From the NCBI GenBank assembly GCA_001797675.1, contig MGQB01000016.1, positions 1 to 61,361 of the forward strand: a DNA stretch of 61,361 bases, written 5' to 3'. The position numbers and the translations under genes are program-made. Shown piece after piece: positions 1 to 8,196 of this stretch. Position 1 is the stretch's first letter; every line of letters starts with the position of its first letter. The DNA is from Deltaproteobacteria bacterium RBG_13_43_22. GTDB lineage: Bacteria; Desulfobacterota; RBG-13-43-22. Under the pieces are notes generated by a model. The model ran no database searches, was not told the origin of the DNA, and was given only the letters and a program-made list of their open reading frames with translations.

Positions 1-348
<348 letters not shown>

Positions 349-392
349 TAATTTATTTTCTTTCTTCCGCTCCATATTTGTTTTTATATTTT

Positions 393-482
393 AAATTACG
401 AATTACGGATTAAGGAATTAAGGAATTGAGGGATTATGAATTCCTTCAATCCAAAATCCCTAAATTCCTCAATTCGTAATTT
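393..482 (+). other. 23S-5S spacer with long inverted repeat
   Basis: The A+T-rich spacer between 23S and 5S contains a long imperfect inverted repeat. AAATTACGAATT at its left edge pairs with AATTCGTAATTT at its right edge, and inside that GGAATTGAGGGATT pairs with AATCCCTAAATTCC. It probably folds into a processing stalk in the rRNA precursor; that role is inferred. Confidence 0.55.
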
Positions 483-490
483 TAATGGTT

Positions 491-609
<119 letters not shown>

Positions 610-616
610 TTTTTTT

Positions 617-656
617 GAAGCCCGTTTTCAATTTTGATTGAAAACGGGCTTTTTTT
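617..656 (+). terminator. Intrinsic terminator of the rRNA operon
   Basis: AAGCCCGTTTTCA pairs with TGAAAACGGGCTT around a short loop, followed by a run of seven T. Versions of this hairpin recur next to the solitary 5S copies elsewhere in the window. Confidence 0.93.
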
Positions 657-660
657 ATTA

Positions 661-703
661 TTGATTTAGCTAACCAACTTTGCTAAGATTCTTTACTGTA
701 AAG
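661..703 (+). promoter_or_regulatory. Promoter and candidate operator of the first toxin-antitoxin module
   Basis: TTGATT (661-666), a 17-base spacer and TAAGAT (684-689) form a sigma-70-like promoter. The perfect inverted repeat CTTTAC-T-GTAAAG (691-703) overlaps the expected transcription start. Toxin-antitoxin operons are usually repressed by their own antitoxin, so this repeat is the best operator candidate. There is no direct evidence of binding. Confidence 0.5.
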
Positions 704-726
704 AAACAAGGAAATAAGGTGAATCC

Positions 727-1008
727 ATGCAACTTGCTAAAATAAGTCCAAAACGCCAAATAACCATACCCCAGGAGGCCTTTAAGAAGTTGGAGTTGGA
801 GGTGGGGGAATATTTAGAGGTCGAAATTACAGATGGAGGATTGCTTTTAATTCCCCAAAAAGTTATTTCCAAGGATCAGTCTTGGTTTTGGACTAAAGAA
901 TGGCAATCCAAAGAAAGGGAGGCTGATGAGGCCATCAACAAAGGGGACTTATCAGGGCCATTTGAAAGTGGGAAAGATCTTATCCGCCATCTTAAGAAGC
1001 AGCGATGA
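727..1008 (+). CDS. AbrB/MazE-type (SpoVT-AbrB) antitoxin
   Basis: This 93-residue protein begins with a swapped-hairpin AbrB domain (residues 1-45): KISPKRQITIP, then hydrophobic strands ending in LLLIPQKV. These dimeric domains bind the operon's own promoter. The charged C-terminal half (residues 50-93) would wrap and neutralise the toxin. Its stop overlaps the start of the downstream toxin by four bases (ATGA), which implies translational coupling. AbrB-type antitoxins paired with RelE-type toxins are a known arrangement. Assignment by motif and context. Confidence 0.85.
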   Translation: MQLAKISPKRQITIPQEAFKKLELEVGEYLEVEITDGGLLLIPQKVISKDQSWFWTKEWQSKEREADEAINKGDLSGPFESGKDLIRHLKKQR

Positions 1009-1262
1009 AAGTTCAAACCACCGGCCCCTTTGACAAAGACTATCAGTCCTTACCGGAAACAGTCCAAGCTCAAGCAGAAAAACAACTTACAACCCTTCTG
1101 GAAAATCCTCATCATCCTTCCCTCAGAATCAAAAAGATTAAGGGCCACCCTTATGTTTGGGAGGGAAGAATTACCAAAAGCTATCGTTTCACTTTTCAAA
1201 TAGTTGGAGAGGTCTACTTGTTGCGAAGGATTGGGACCCATGACATACTGAAAACCCCTTAA
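1005..1262 (+). CDS. RelE/ParE-superfamily toxin
   Basis: This 85-residue protein has the compact RelE fold pattern: an N-terminal strand (VQTTGPFDKDYQSLP), two helices, then the basic core LRIKKIKGHPYVWEGRITKSYRFTFQ and a C-terminal strand pair ending in LLRRIGTHDILK. Most RelE-type toxins cut mRNA at the ribosome; ParE relatives inhibit gyrase. The sequence alone does not decide between them. It overlaps the AbrB-type antitoxin by four bases. The ORF looks intact. Confidence 0.85.
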   Translation: MKVQTTGPFDKDYQSLPETVQAQAEKQLTTLLENPHHPSLRIKKIKGHPYVWEGRITKSYRFTFQIVGEVYLLRRIGTHDILKTP

Positions 1263-1296
1263 TCGAGAGTTCAGTCTATTGTCCTGATGAAAAAAC

Positions 1297-1368
1297 GTTG
1301 ATGCCCATTTCGACCCGGCAGCCCAATTTTCCAGCTTAAAAGTCGAAAGCTATGTAGGGAAGATATAA
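1297..1368 (+). pseudogene. C-terminal remnant of a PIN-domain (VapC-like) toxin
   Basis: In one frame this stretch encodes a 23-residue tail (VDAHFDPAAQF, then SSLKVESYVGKI and a stop). It closely matches the end of a second, longer remnant at 53460-53600 on the minus strand, which contains a recognisable PIN-domain segment. A stop codon lies immediately upstream in the same frame and no start is available. It is therefore a leftover of a deleted vapC-like gene within the toxin-antitoxin island. Confidence 0.55.
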
Positions 1369-1489
1369 AAACCAAGACCCCCACCCAAACCCAAATTTAT
1401 CGAAATTTTGTTAGATCCACTCAAACTCTCAAATGCCTTTCTCTGAAAGCCTTCCGTTTTGACTTCTCCATTGATCTCGAACTTTTCTC

Positions 1490-1517
1490 TTGACATACTT
1501 ATTATTAGAAGTATATA
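1490..1517 (+). promoter_or_regulatory. Promoter and candidate operator of the MazEF-like module
   Basis: A consensus TTGACA (1490-1495) is followed by a 16-base spacer and TATATA (1512-1517). The inverted repeat TACTT-8-AAGTA (1496-1513) fills the spacer, an ideal position for antitoxin autorepression. The downstream gene has a good ribosome site, GGAGG at 1543-1547. Confidence 0.6.
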
Positions 1518-1555
1518 TTTAAGTAAATAAATATGTTTTACTGGAGGTAAGTCCG

Positions 1556-1813
1556 ATGAAAACCAAAACCTATGATCAACCGGTGGTCAAGACCACGGTT
1601 TTTTTTGAAAAACAGCTTCTTTATGAAATTGACCAGAGTAATCCTTTTCCCACCAGAAAAGAATTTCTGGTCAAGGCCTGCCGGAACTATCTGCAAGAGG
1701 TCAAAAGAAAACAGATTGACCATGATCTGGCCTTGGCCTGTGCGGAAGCCCAAAAGGAAGACCTGGTTGTGAATGAAGAATGGGACCCCATCACCTTGGA
1801 GGGCTGGAAGTGA
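1556..1813 (+). CDS. MazE-like antitoxin (ribbon-helix-helix type likely)
   Basis: This 85-residue protein begins with KTTVFFEKQLLYEID and continues FPTRKEFLVKACRNYLQEVK, the strand-helix-helix pattern of ribbon-helix-helix antitoxins. The acidic C-terminus (AEAQKEDLVVNEEWDP) is the expected toxin-binding tail. It is followed, with a four-base overlap, by a clear MazF toxin. The family call rests on predicted fold and on the partner, since such antitoxins diverge quickly. Confidence 0.8.
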   Translation: MKTKTYDQPVVKTTVFFEKQLLYEIDQSNPFPTRKEFLVKACRNYLQEVKRKQIDHDLALACAEAQKEDLVVNEEWDPITLEGWK

Positions 1814-2160
1814 GTTATCCTAAGCGGGGGGAAATATACTGGATTAATTTGGATCCGACCATCGGTTCGGAAATAAAAAAGGTCCGTCCCTGTATCATTA
1901 TTTCCCCGGATGCGGCCAACCAAAGCGGACCTTTGGTCATTGTTGCCCCTATAACCAAGGTGGAAGGGAAAAAGGTTTTTTTCCATGAAATTCATCTTCC
2001 CAAAGGAACGGCGAATTTCCCCCATGATTCTAAAATAAAGGTTTTTCAATTACGTTGTATAGACAAAAAAAGAATTCAGGGGAAAAAGATAGGGACTCTA
2101 CCAGAGGACCTCTTGGAATTCCTGAATGAAAAAATAAGGATTGTCACCGGTCTTTATTAA
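1810..2160 (+). CDS. mazF: MazF/PemK-family endoribonuclease toxin
   Basis: MazF toxins cut mRNA at short sequence motifs. The protein has the hallmark start YPKRGEIYWINLDPTIGSE, then KKVRPCIIISPD with the catalytic arginine, then LVIVAPITKV and a C-terminal helix (LPEDLLEFLNEKI). I chose the GTG at 1810, which overlaps the antitoxin stop as GTGA and gives 116 residues, typical for MazF. An upstream start at 1780 would add ten residues unlike the family. The module appears intact. Confidence 0.9.
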   Translation: MSYPKRGEIYWINLDPTIGSEIKKVRPCIIISPDAANQSGPLVIVAPITKVEGKKVFFHEIHLPKGTANFPHDSKIKVFQLRCIDKKRIQGKKIGTLPEDLLEFLNEKIRIVTGLY

Positions 2161-2230
2161 TTCCTTTGCCGTTGTATTTGGGAATCTCTGAAAATCAACT
2201 ATCAAAAATGCAACCCCCCTGTCTGCTTCA

Positions 2231-2554
2231 TTATTCTCTCTTTGCAGCAATGTCTTCAAACTGACTGATCTGGATCGCCCCGTCTGGAAATTTGGCGTTG
2301 ATCTCCAAATCCCCTCCCATGGCCTTGATAAAATTTCTTAATGTACTGATATACATGTCTGTACGTTTTTCAAGTTTGGAAACGGCTGCCTGTTTTACAG
2401 ATAAGGTTTGTGCCAGTTGTTCCTGGCTTAAATTCCTGGCATGACGTAACTCCTGTAAAGGCATTGCATCCAGTAAGGCTTTGGTCTTCTCCGCCGCTTT
2501 CTTTCTTGCTGCGGGTTTCATTTTGTTTCTCAGAATAGAGTAAGGTTTGCTCAT
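2231..2554 (-). CDS. XRE-family helix-turn-helix antitoxin (HigA-like)
   Basis: This 107-residue protein carries a helix-turn-helix at about residues 38-60 (LRHARNLSQEQLAQTLSVKQ, then AAVSKLEKRTD) and a C-terminal strand region (MGGDLEINAKFP) typical of HigA-type antitoxins. It is the second gene of a toxin-first operon: its ATG overlaps the stop that the upstream toxin would have in its intact frame. That toxin is frameshifted, so the antitoxin may now act alone as a repressor. Confidence 0.87.
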   Translation of the reverse strand: MSKPYSILRNKMKPAARKKAAEKTKALLDAMPLQELRHARNLSQEQLAQTLSVKQAAVSKLEKRTDMYISTLRNFIKAMGGDLEINAKFPDGAIQISQFEDIAAKRE

Positions 2555-2915
2555 AATCCGCCCCCTTGTTCATCTTTTATAGACTTTAAGTGTTCTTCAT
2601 AAATTCTTTCAGCTAATGGCAAATATTGTTTATACCAATGCGCACCACCGGTCTTTCTGCCGCCGATAAGCAGGATGGCTGTTCGGCGGGGATCAAAGGC
2701 ATAAAGGTTCTATACGGTTTTCCTTTATGCTGAACTCGCAATTCTCTTAAGGCGTTATACTTGGCCCCTTTGACATCCGAACTGTAAGGAAACGGCAGAT
2801 GAGGACCCTTTTCTTCAAGTATCCCGACAATTGCATCAATGTCGATCTGTTCTTGCTCGTCCAGACCAACCCACCAGGCTTCAAATTCATCGGTATATTC
2901 AACGTTCCATGCCAT
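2551..2915 (-). pseudogene. HigB/Gp49-like RelE-family toxin, frameshifted
   Basis: The N-terminal part (MAWNVEYTDEFEAWWVGLDE, later LRELRVQHKGKPYRTF) is a typical HigB/phage Gp49-like toxin. After RTF the frame is lost. If one T is restored in the T run complementary to 2703-2705, the protein continues YAFDPRRTAILLIGGRKTGG and HWYKQYLPLAERIYEEHLK, the normal C-terminus, and stops in an ATGA overlap with the antitoxin. The span of 365 bases is one short of a multiple of three, as expected. Start chosen at 2915; an in-frame ATG at 2954 is possible. A sequencing error in the short T run cannot be excluded. Confidence 0.8.
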
Positions 2916-2954
2916 AGAAGGAATATAACCTCCAAGGAATATAAAGTCAAACAT

Positions 2955-3522
2955 TTTCTAAGATCAATGCTTTCTTTTTTTGCTTGACATGATTTTTATT
3001 TTAAGCTAATGAACTCAAGTATCAAGATTGCTTCACTTTTATCTTTCGGTTTCACGATTCATTTTCTTGCTTTAAATCCGTAGGTTGCAGCACAAAGAAG
3101 GGTTCTATGACTAAACCTCAAAACAAAGAAGGGTTCTATGACTAAACCTCAAATGGCCCGATTTTTGCCCAGCCAGCCAGCCAGCCAGTATTTCTCCCTT
3201 TAAAAAAAAGAAAAGTTTCTTTTCCCAAAATATACCCGAATTTTATTTTTATTTGTGGGGGGAAACACTTTCCCCTTCGTTCGCTCATATTCCTTTAAAA
3301 TGGGTATCCAACGTTTTACTACGACTAATTGAGAATATTTCATCAGGTATCTCCTTATGGCTTATGTATTATACCAAAAGAGTTACCTAATTACTGAGCA
3401 TTAACAGCGTCCCTATTTTCTTACCTAAATTAGTGTGCTGTTCCCGGATTCGGGATTCCTTAGATTTCTTGGTTGTTAGGCTCTGATTTCGGGGAGCTCA
3501 AGCCCCTTTTCCCCCCCCGCCT
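2955..3522. other. Intergenic stretch with small tandem repeats
   Basis: No gene is visible here. It holds a 32-base unit repeated twice (3092-3154) and a short run of CAGC units (3171-3189). A promoter-like TTGACA-17-TAATGA reads rightward near 2983-3012, but no gene follows it. Confidence 0.6.
3092..3154. repeat. Direct tandem repeat, two 32-base units
   Basis: Two adjacent copies of a unit containing AAGAAGGGTTCTATGACTAA are nearly identical over their full length. It has no apparent coding role. Confidence 0.8.
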
Positions 3523-4158
3523 TCATTGCACTACCCACCAATCTTTAGAATCAAAGACCATAACCTTGTCATCAAAATCTTGAATTTTTGTCCCTCTGTC
3601 ATATATAAGAGAAGTGACACTTTTCTTTCCTTCATTGTCCCAATTCACGGTAACTTCTAACCCGTACAAAGTTACTGTAGTCAATCGATCTTTCCCACGT
3701 ATTCTGTCATACCAATGCCAGTAATCTCTACGAAAAGTTGAGGAAAAATTCACATATCTCAGAGGGCCGCCAATAACAAGCAAAAGTATTTCAGTAATTA
3801 TGGAGTCGGCATCAGATTTGGAATACTTTTGCGCATTTGATTTTTTGATAATCTCCTCAAGGTATTTACTTTGGCTATAAACAAGAAGAAACCATTTGTA
3901 TCCACTCGAGGTGTTGGATTTTATCGCCTCTTCATATGATAACTCCTCAATTCTTGCACTTGCCTGCTCGCTAAACTTGCTTTTCGGGCACTTCTGTATA
4001 AATTCTTTATAAAGATCCATTTTATCTTCCTGCACTATTTTTTTATACTCATCCTCTGCATTATTACACTTTAACTGTGCAGGTACGTTGATAGGTCTAA
4101 GCATGTCAAATACTCCAACTAATCCCAATAAAACGAGAATGATACTTAAGCCTTTCAT
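3523..4158 (-). CDS. Hypothetical exported or membrane-anchored protein
   Basis: I do not recognise this 211-residue protein. Residues 4-19 are hydrophobic (LSIILVLLGLVGVFDML), either a signal peptide or an N-terminal anchor. Residues 35-75 contain the pattern DLYKEFIQKCPKSKFSEQAS, which resembles one tetratricopeptide-like hairpin of the YbgF/TolA-associated type. The C-terminal half is strand-rich with several tryptophans (RDYWHWYDRI, DSKDWWVVQ). A ribosome site (AAGGAGG) precedes the start. It stands alone between two long non-coding stretches. Confidence 0.75.
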   Translation of the reverse strand: MKGLSIILVLLGLVGVFDMLRPINVPAQLKCNNAEDEYKKIVQEDKMDLYKEFIQKCPKSKFSEQASARIEELSYEEAIKSNTSSGYKWFLLVYSQSKYLEEIIKKSNAQKYSKSDADSIITEILLLVIGGPLRYVNFSSTFRRDYWHWYDRIRGKDRLTTVTLYGLEVTVNWDNEGKKSVTSLIYDRGTKIQDFDDKVMVFDSKDWWVVQ

Positions 4159-4749
4159 TGTTTTGCCTCCTTAAAGATTTTCTTCCTCAAAATCATTCGG
4201 GGTTCGATAATGTAAAAATAGGTACAACAGCGCCCATTTAATATTAAGAGAAAAATTCTTCCCCCTGCTTGGAAAATAATAGAAATAATAGGGACAGCTT
4301 ATGACTCTTGGGAGGAATTGAAGGGACGCCCTTTATATATTTACATTTATATTGCTCAAAGAGCATGCTGGGTATTTGAGGTTACTTCAAATGAAGGGGG
4401 CGCCGTTTGACTGTTAAAAAGGAAGGGATGATGGGTTCAGACTGTTTATTGCTATTCCCCCCAGTAGTGTATCGAGGGATGCTCTTTTAAAATTTAATAG
4501 CCCTATCTCGAAGGGATAGTGTTGTAGGTTGGGGTCGGACCAGCTGAACCAATTGAATTCCCTTTAAATTATTTAAAAATGACCCCTTTTTAAGGGCTTA
4601 AAAATTGGACTCAAGTCTGCTCTTGACTCTTAGTGGTATTCCGGGGACATAATCCGATATTCTAAGCAACCAACGGCCAAATGAAGGTCTTTCGATTTCT
4701 GTCTGAATGGAGAAGAAAACTCCATTCGTCTCTTTAATTTTCACCCTGC
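4159..4749. other. Intergenic, no gene recognised
   Basis: No convincing coding frame on either strand. The phrase GGGGTCGGACCAGC occurs near 4534 and again near 5010, and a related GGGGTCGGGCC near 16779, so it may be a piece of an old dispersed repeat. Confidence 0.5.
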
Positions 4750-4757
4750 TTTTCCCC

Positions 4758-4786
4758 TTGCCCCTTTCTTTTTCCTGCCTTATACT
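4758..4786 (+). promoter_or_regulatory. Recurrent extended promoter, copy 1
   Basis: TTGCCC, a 17-base spacer rich in C and T, then TATACT. The element shares long flanking similarity with the copies at 6790, 34524, 42168, 47600, 53357 and 55792: a TTTTCYCC block before the -35 box, a TTTTTC-type spacer, and CTCTTCC after the -10 box. It drives the small membrane ORF at 4850. Immediately downstream is a CTCTT/AAGAG inverted repeat. Confidence 0.7.
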
Positions 4787-4849
4787 CTTCCCGTCAAAAG
4801 AGTTCTGATCAAAAAAACCAAAATGTGAAGGAGGAGAGGATAAGACAAT

Positions 4850-4990
4850 ATGAATTGGATAAAAACAGCCGTTTTAATGGGGGTCGTTACCTTGGTCTTG
4901 TTAGTTGCCGGTGCAAGGAAGCTGGATCGAGAAAAGGAGGACAAGAGAAGGGCCGGGTTAAAAGATAAAGAGGCACCAGCCGCTTCATGA
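4850..4990 (+). CDS. 46-residue membrane peptide resembling the HtpX N-terminus
   Basis: This short ORF reads MNWIKTAVLMGVVTLVLLVA followed by a highly charged tail (RKLDREKEDKRRAGLKDKEA). The first 20 residues resemble the start and first membrane helix of the HtpX (M48) metalloprotease, but the glycine-rich linker and the whole protease are missing. It has a strong ribosome site (GGAGGAGAGG) and a promoter of the recurrent family 65 bases upstream. So it is probably expressed, either as a real one-helix peptide or as a relic of htpX. Confidence 0.55.
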   Translation: MNWIKTAVLMGVVTLVLLVAGARKLDREKEDKRRAGLKDKEAPAAS

Positions 4991-5136
4991 TGTTGAAAGG
5001 GCATTGATTCGGGGTCGGACCAGCCGATCCGGATTGCTTTATTTTTAAAAACGAAGCCCCCCAAAGGTCTTAAACCGCAGGGGATAGGGGGGCGCGGATA
5101 AGTGGGGTAGAAACAAAGGGATGTAAAGGAAAGTTG

Positions 5137-6402
5137 TCAGCCTTTCTTCCTCCCCGTGCGGGGAAGGAAAAAGGCGCACCCAACCGCACCGAAAGCCATC
5201 AGGGCCATAATCATAAAACTGGAACGGTAAGAGCCGCTGACATCGAAGAGATATCCGGCGACAATCGGTCCGCCGGCATTGGAGACCATGAGCAGGGGTG
5301 ACATGATGCCCTGGATCTTGGCGAAGGCCGTTCGGCCGAAATACTCGGCCCGAATAGCCGGATCCAGCGGAATGGTACCACCGTAACCGATACCGAACAG
5401 GGCAATAAAGAGGAAGGTCACGGGCATGGTGCGGGCCGCTATGAGCACCAAGGTACCGGCACTGACCATAGCGTAGCAGATCATGAACAAGGTCCGCTTT
5501 TCCATCCGGTCTCCAAGATAACCAAAAAGAAGTCGGCCGACGATACTGATCGCCAGGACCAAGCCGAGGCTGAAGGCCGCTGTGGCCATGGGAATGCCCG
5601 CGTCGGTCAAGGCCGGTACGGCATGGACGATGACTGCCGACTGGGCCAGCCCCTGGAAAAAGAAGCCGCCGACCAACAACCAAAAGGGGCTGGAAGCCAG
5701 GGCCTGCCGCAGGGTAAAGTCAGTCGGTGCAGTAGTCCCTTGGGAAAAATCCCCATGCCCGCCAGAGGGCAGTTCGGCTGGTTTCGGTTCATCACCGTCC
5801 ATTTGTAATCCTTTTTCCTCCGGGGAGTTTCGGATCACCAAGGTTAGCGGTAAGACCACGGCCCAGATCACCAGACCGGTCACAACAAAGGCCATTCGCC
5901 ATCCAAGACGGCTGATAAGCAGGGCCGAGGCCGGGGCGCAGATGAGACCACCCAAGCCGGCCCCCACGGACATCAACGATAAGGACAGCGACAGCCGTCT
6001 CATGAACCATTTGGCGATCACGGTGAAGGTCGAAAGGTAAAGCATGGCCCCCATGCCGACGGATAGAATCACCCCGTTGATCAGGTAAAAGCTCCATAGG
6101 GAATTCACCCAATACATCAGCACACATCCCAGACCGCCGATGATCGCCCCACCGAAGATGACCACTCGTCCGCCGTACTTGTCGATCACCCAGCCCAGGA
6201 TGGGTGAGGCGATCCCACCCTGGATACTGCGCAGGGAGTAAGCGCCGGAGGTCATGGCCCGGGTCCAGCCGAACTCGGCCATCATCGGCTTGAAGAAGAC
6301 CCCGAAGCTGTACATCCACGTTCCGTATCCCAGTCCGCAGATGATGCTTGTGGCCAGCACGATCCACCAGCCGTAAAAGATCTTTGTCTTAGGTAAACTC
6401 AT
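5137..6402 (-). CDS. MFS transporter, oxalate/formate antiporter (OxlT/MCT) type
   Basis: This 421-residue inner-membrane carrier has twelve predicted helices in two bundles, with a charged loop at residues 200-235 (EEKGLQMDGDEPKP). The start FYGWWIVLATSIICGLGYG and the segment FGVFFKPMMAEFGWTR are typical of the OxlT/monocarboxylate branch of the major facilitator superfamily, which moves small organic anions. The protein ends PRTGRKKG. It is transcribed alone. The family is clear; the substrate is not, though a carboxylate fits the surrounding CoA metabolism. Confidence 0.9.
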   Translation of the reverse strand: MSLPKTKIFYGWWIVLATSIICGLGYGTWMYSFGVFFKPMMAEFGWTRAMTSGAYSLRSIQGGIASPILGWVIDKYGGRVVIFGGAIIGGLGCVLMYWVNSLWSFYLINGVILSVGMGAMLYLSTFTVIAKWFMRRLSLSLSLMSVGAGLGGLICAPASALLISRLGWRMAFVVTGLVIWAVVLPLTLVIRNSPEEKGLQMDGDEPKPAELPSGGHGDFSQGTTAPTDFTLRQALASSPFWLLVGGFFFQGLAQSAVIVHAVPALTDAGIPMATAAFSLGLVLAISIVGRLLFGYLGDRMEKRTLFMICYAMVSAGTLVLIAARTMPVTFLFIALFGIGYGGTIPLDPAIRAEYFGRTAFAKIQGIMSPLLMVSNAGGPIVAGYLFDVSGSYRSSFMIMALMAFGAVGCAFFLPRTGRKKG

Positions 6403-6665
6403 TGTTCCTTATCCGTTTATCTTTTGGCGACATCCGATGTCTTCACCTTCTAGTCCATCCAACCGGATAACCATTTCGGCCTTTCACCTGAAGGGGGGAA
6501 AAAACCCGCGAAGTTGTTTTTCCAGCATCGTACGGTCGGCTTTGCCGACCTAAAAAGAAGGCTTCCATTCGGAAACTGGGCCTGCCTGACAAAAACTCTG
6601 AGGGCCGGGCCCAAAAAAAGGAGTCTTTGGGGAAGACCAATGGCCTGAATCCAACCTCCGTTTTA

Positions 6666-6694
6666 ATAATATTGCTATTATATAGAAAGCCCAA
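6666..6694 (-). promoter_or_regulatory. Possible promoter for the MFS transporter
   Basis: Read on the minus strand: TTGGGC, 17 bases, TATTAT. It lies about 260 bases upstream of the MFS start. The -10 box is good but the -35 is only partial. The remaining bases between 6403 and 6988 show no gene. Confidence 0.35.
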
Positions 6695-6789
6695 GACGAA
6701 GTAAACCCAAGCGTGGCCTAAAAACAGGGCAAAGGTGGATTGAAAAAGGTTCGCTTTCTACCCCATTGCCTTTTGCCCTGCTTTTCTCC

Positions 6790-6818
6790 TTGCCCCGGTC
6801 ATTTTCTTGCCTTATACT
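6790..6818 (+). promoter_or_regulatory. Recurrent extended promoter, copy 2
   Basis: TTGCCC, 17 bases, TATACT, preceded by TGCTTTTCTCC as in the other copies. It reads toward the nitronate monooxygenase-like gene at 6989. Similarity ends soon after CTCT, so this copy lacks the ATCAAA repeats seen downstream of copies 3, 5 and 6. Confidence 0.65.
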
Positions 6819-6988
6819 CTGATTGAGAAAAGGGGTTGAACCAGGCCAACAGATTGAAATCCCAAAGAATGATATGCAATATTAGGGATTACCATGTTTT
6901 AATAAGACCAGCGATGAGTACCTGGGGTCCGTCCCCAAGGTAAAAGAACCCAAAGGACAAAGAGGCATACAAAATAAGGAGAAAGAAT

Positions 6989-7978
6989 ATGTTCAAAACA
7001 GCGATTACAGAAATGTTCGGCATCAAATATCCCATCATTTGCGGAGCGATGATGTTTTTGTGCAAACCAAAACTCTGTGCGGCTGTATCTAATGCCGGGG
7101 GAATGGGCAATCTGACGGCGGGAAATTGGGAAACGGAAAAAGAATTCCGTGCAGCCATTGAAGAAACCCGGAAATTGACCGGCAAACCGTTTACGGTCAA
7201 TATCACACTCCTGCCTTCGGTGCGTTTGAATCCCGAAAATTATATGATGTGGGTGCGGGTTTGTGCCGAGGAGAAGGTGGCTGCCCTGGAGATATCCGGA
7301 ACCCCACTCGATAAATCCCTGGGCATGGAAACCGTGGAGATGCTTAAAAAGGCAGGGGTAAAACTTTTTCATAAGGTGGGATCGGTCAGGCACGCGGTCC
7401 ATGCTGAAAAGGCGGGATACGACGGCATCTATGCCGCCGGCGTCGAAGAGGGAGGCCATCCCCTGAATGATGACGTGACTACCATGCTCCTGACCCCCCG
7501 GATCGTTGAATCGGTCAAAATACCGGTAGTCACCGTTGGCGGTATAGCCGATGGACGTTCCCTGGCCGCTGCCCTGGTTTTAGGGGCCCAGGGGGTTATG
7601 ATGGCCAGCCGGTTTATAGCCACCCGGGAGTGTGAGGTTCATGAAAAGCAAAAACAGGAGCTGATCAACAGGCAGGAACATGAGACGGTTCTTTACGGGC
7701 AGACCACCGGTCTCCAGGGCCGGGGTTTGAAGAACAAAACGGTATCGGAAATCAAGGCCATTGAAAACCGGGGCGGTAGTCTCGAGGATCTGCTTCCCCT
7801 CCTGTCCGGCCTGCGAATGAGGGATGCCTGGATTTCGGGAGATGCGGAATCCGCTGTCTTGCCGGTCGGACAGTCCATCGGTCTGATCCGGGATATCCCT
7901 ACCTGTCAGGAATTGCTGGACCGCATGGGAAGAGAGGCCGGAGAATATTTGGATAAAGCCAGGAAAATGATTCAGTAG
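6989..7978 (+). CDS. Nitronate monooxygenase / NPD-like flavoprotein
   Basis: This 329-residue TIM-barrel FMN enzyme of the 2-nitropropane dioxygenase family starts GIKYPIICGAMMFLCKPKLC. It has the conserved EEGGH segment near residue 155 and the FMN-phosphate motif VGGIADGRSLAAALVLGAQG near 190-210. Members oxidise alkyl nitronates or act as enoyl reductases (FabK-like), so the reaction cannot be fixed from sequence. In CoA-rich Desulfobacterota neighbourhoods such proteins are common beside acyl-CoA genes. The start follows a GGAGAAAG ribosome site and a recurrent-family promoter. Confidence 0.88.
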   Translation: MFKTAITEMFGIKYPIICGAMMFLCKPKLCAAVSNAGGMGNLTAGNWETEKEFRAAIEETRKLTGKPFTVNITLLPSVRLNPENYMMWVRVCAEEKVAALEISGTPLDKSLGMETVEMLKKAGVKLFHKVGSVRHAVHAEKAGYDGIYAAGVEEGGHPLNDDVTTMLLTPRIVESVKIPVVTVGGIADGRSLAAALVLGAQGVMMASRFIATRECEVHEKQKQELINRQEHETVLYGQTTGLQGRGLKNKTVSEIKAIENRGGSLEDLLPLLSGLRMRDAWISGDAESAVLPVGQSIGLIRDIPTCQELLDRMGREAGEYLDKARKMIQ

Positions 7979-8074
7979 TTCAATGTGGTTTCCAATTCTT
8001 CAGAGGCCGTTTTGAAATCGGGGGACGCCATACCTATTTAATGTTTTTGAATTAAAGGGGACGGCTATATTTAT

Positions 8075-8196
8075 ATTGAAGCTCCCTGCACCAAGGTGCA
8101 GGGAATCTTCCAGGCAAGGAAAGGGTTTATTTGTTGTAGTTCGCTCGCTAACCCACGCAGCAAGCTGCGGGGAATGCGCTCGCTATTCCTGTTCAA
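8075..8196 (+). repeat. 122-base dispersed repeat (IS91-like end), copy A
   Basis: It begins with the hairpin GAAGCTCCCTGCACC/GGTGCAGGGAATCTTC and ends with a second GC-rich hairpin region (ACGCAGCAAGCTGCG). It matches copy B at 18220-18341 at about 121 of 122 positions. Copy C at 47874 is diverged and continues into an IS91-like transposase remnant, so A and B are probably solo ends of that element. It fills most of the gap before the DUF488 gene. Confidence 0.8.

Noticed and set aside
3171..3189. CAGC repeats as a possible CRISPR or phase-variation tract
   Set aside because: About five units of four bases outside any gene; no spacers and no coding effect.
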